Positions 63,517 through 63,754 of a DNA stretch of 63,754 bases are shown here, piece by piece. The number at the start of each line of letters is the position of its first letter. Positions within the stretch are counted from its first letter, which is position 1. Below the pieces are notes generated by a model. It saw only the letters and a list, made by a program, of their open reading frames with translations. It searched no databases and was not told the origin of the DNA. Source of the DNA: Candidatus Rifleibacteriota bacterium (GTDB taxonomy: Bacteria; Muiribacteriota; Ozemobacteria; Ozemobacterales; Ozemobacteraceae); NCBI GenBank assembly GCA_015233155.1, contig JADFYG010000037.1:1-63754 (forward strand). The letters are read 5' to 3'. The position numbers and the translations under genes were made by a program.

Positions 63517-63754
63517 CAACGCCCTCCATTCGCGGTATTTCACAACAGTGGTAAATTGAGTTTCGCACTTTCTCAAAAATACCTCTATTAATGAGTCTTT
63601 TCACGAGTCATCAGGAAGCCCTTTGAATCACGGCTGTCCCATTAAAAATTGAATGTTAATTGGTGTTTGCTGGAATCGTCTCCCGGCTTTGTACAAGGTT
63701 GCGGTGTAAAAGCCTGTAAAATAGGGACTTTTTCGAAAACGGAAACGCTGAAAA
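63517..63754. other. right edge of window
   Basis: 238 bp with no supported gene; any flanking gene lies outside the window. Confidence 0.3.

Overview
The window looks like chromosomal DNA, of mixed density and about 50% GC, from an uncultivated, deep-branching bacterium with a Gram-negative type of gene content. Most genes have a clear AGGAG/GGAGG ribosome binding site, and GTG starts occur. There are many Sec signal peptides, single-copy regulators (two-component, cyclic-nucleotide-binding, Rrf2), flagellar-switch-like proteins and toxin-antitoxin pairs. I found no rRNA, tRNA or ribosomal protein gene, so the phylum cannot be fixed. Candidatus Riflebacteria or a similar lineage would be a guess only.

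1-10.5 kb, defence region. A CRISPR array (three identical 37-nt repeats, then two decaying ones) runs off the left edge. To its right is a tight minus-strand operon of five genes: FHA protein, HerA/VirB4-like ATPase with a Ser/Thr-rich insert, small membrane-anchored protein, CARF-adenosine deaminase fusion (Cad1-like), Nudix hydrolase. A good sigma70-type promoter stands in front of the FHA gene. The Cad1-like protein should answer to the cyclic oligoadenylate made by a type III CRISPR complex, deaminating ATP or a related nucleotide, and the Nudix enzyme 3 bp downstream is an obvious partner. The extra FHA-HerA-membrane genes in the same apparent operon are the most novel feature of the window. 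A plus-strand cluster of four small genes follows, including a cREC-type receiver protein.

10.5-23.3 kb. A cysteine-desulfurase-like enzyme, a secreted zinc protease, a double cyclic-nucleotide-binding protein, a secreted protein with an internal duplication, and a secreted subtilisin. A 247-bp direct repeat (19109-19355 and 22100-22346) and a collapsed subtilisin copy show that the subtilisin/DUF4143-ATPase segment was once duplicated. One copy has shrunk by deletions at short matching sequences, and a secreted DUF1566-like gene now lies between the copies.

23.3-46.5 kb. A large sensor kinase, Sel1, coiled-coil, HEAT, Rpn-nuclease, HAD, radical SAM and methyltransferase genes, a PhnD-like binding protein, an M48 protease, a YbjQ pair, an SDR, a second DUF4143 ATPase behind a 20-bp perfect inverted repeat, a PHP phosphoesterase whose 3' end runs into an antisense AbrB fragment, and an FMN-barrel/Rrf2 divergent pair with a repeated operator-like sequence.

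46.5-63.8 kb. A Cys-rich/TPR-like protein, a Fic protein, a HepT-MntA toxin-antitoxin locus with two small neighbours, a protein made of two FliM middle domains, a gene-poor stretch (54.7-56.2 kb) with hairpin repeats, a ParE-type toxin pair, a truncated SbcD-like nuclease, and a minus-strand series of mostly unknown proteins including a PcfJ-like protein and a DnaB-fold protein that has lost its Walker A motif.
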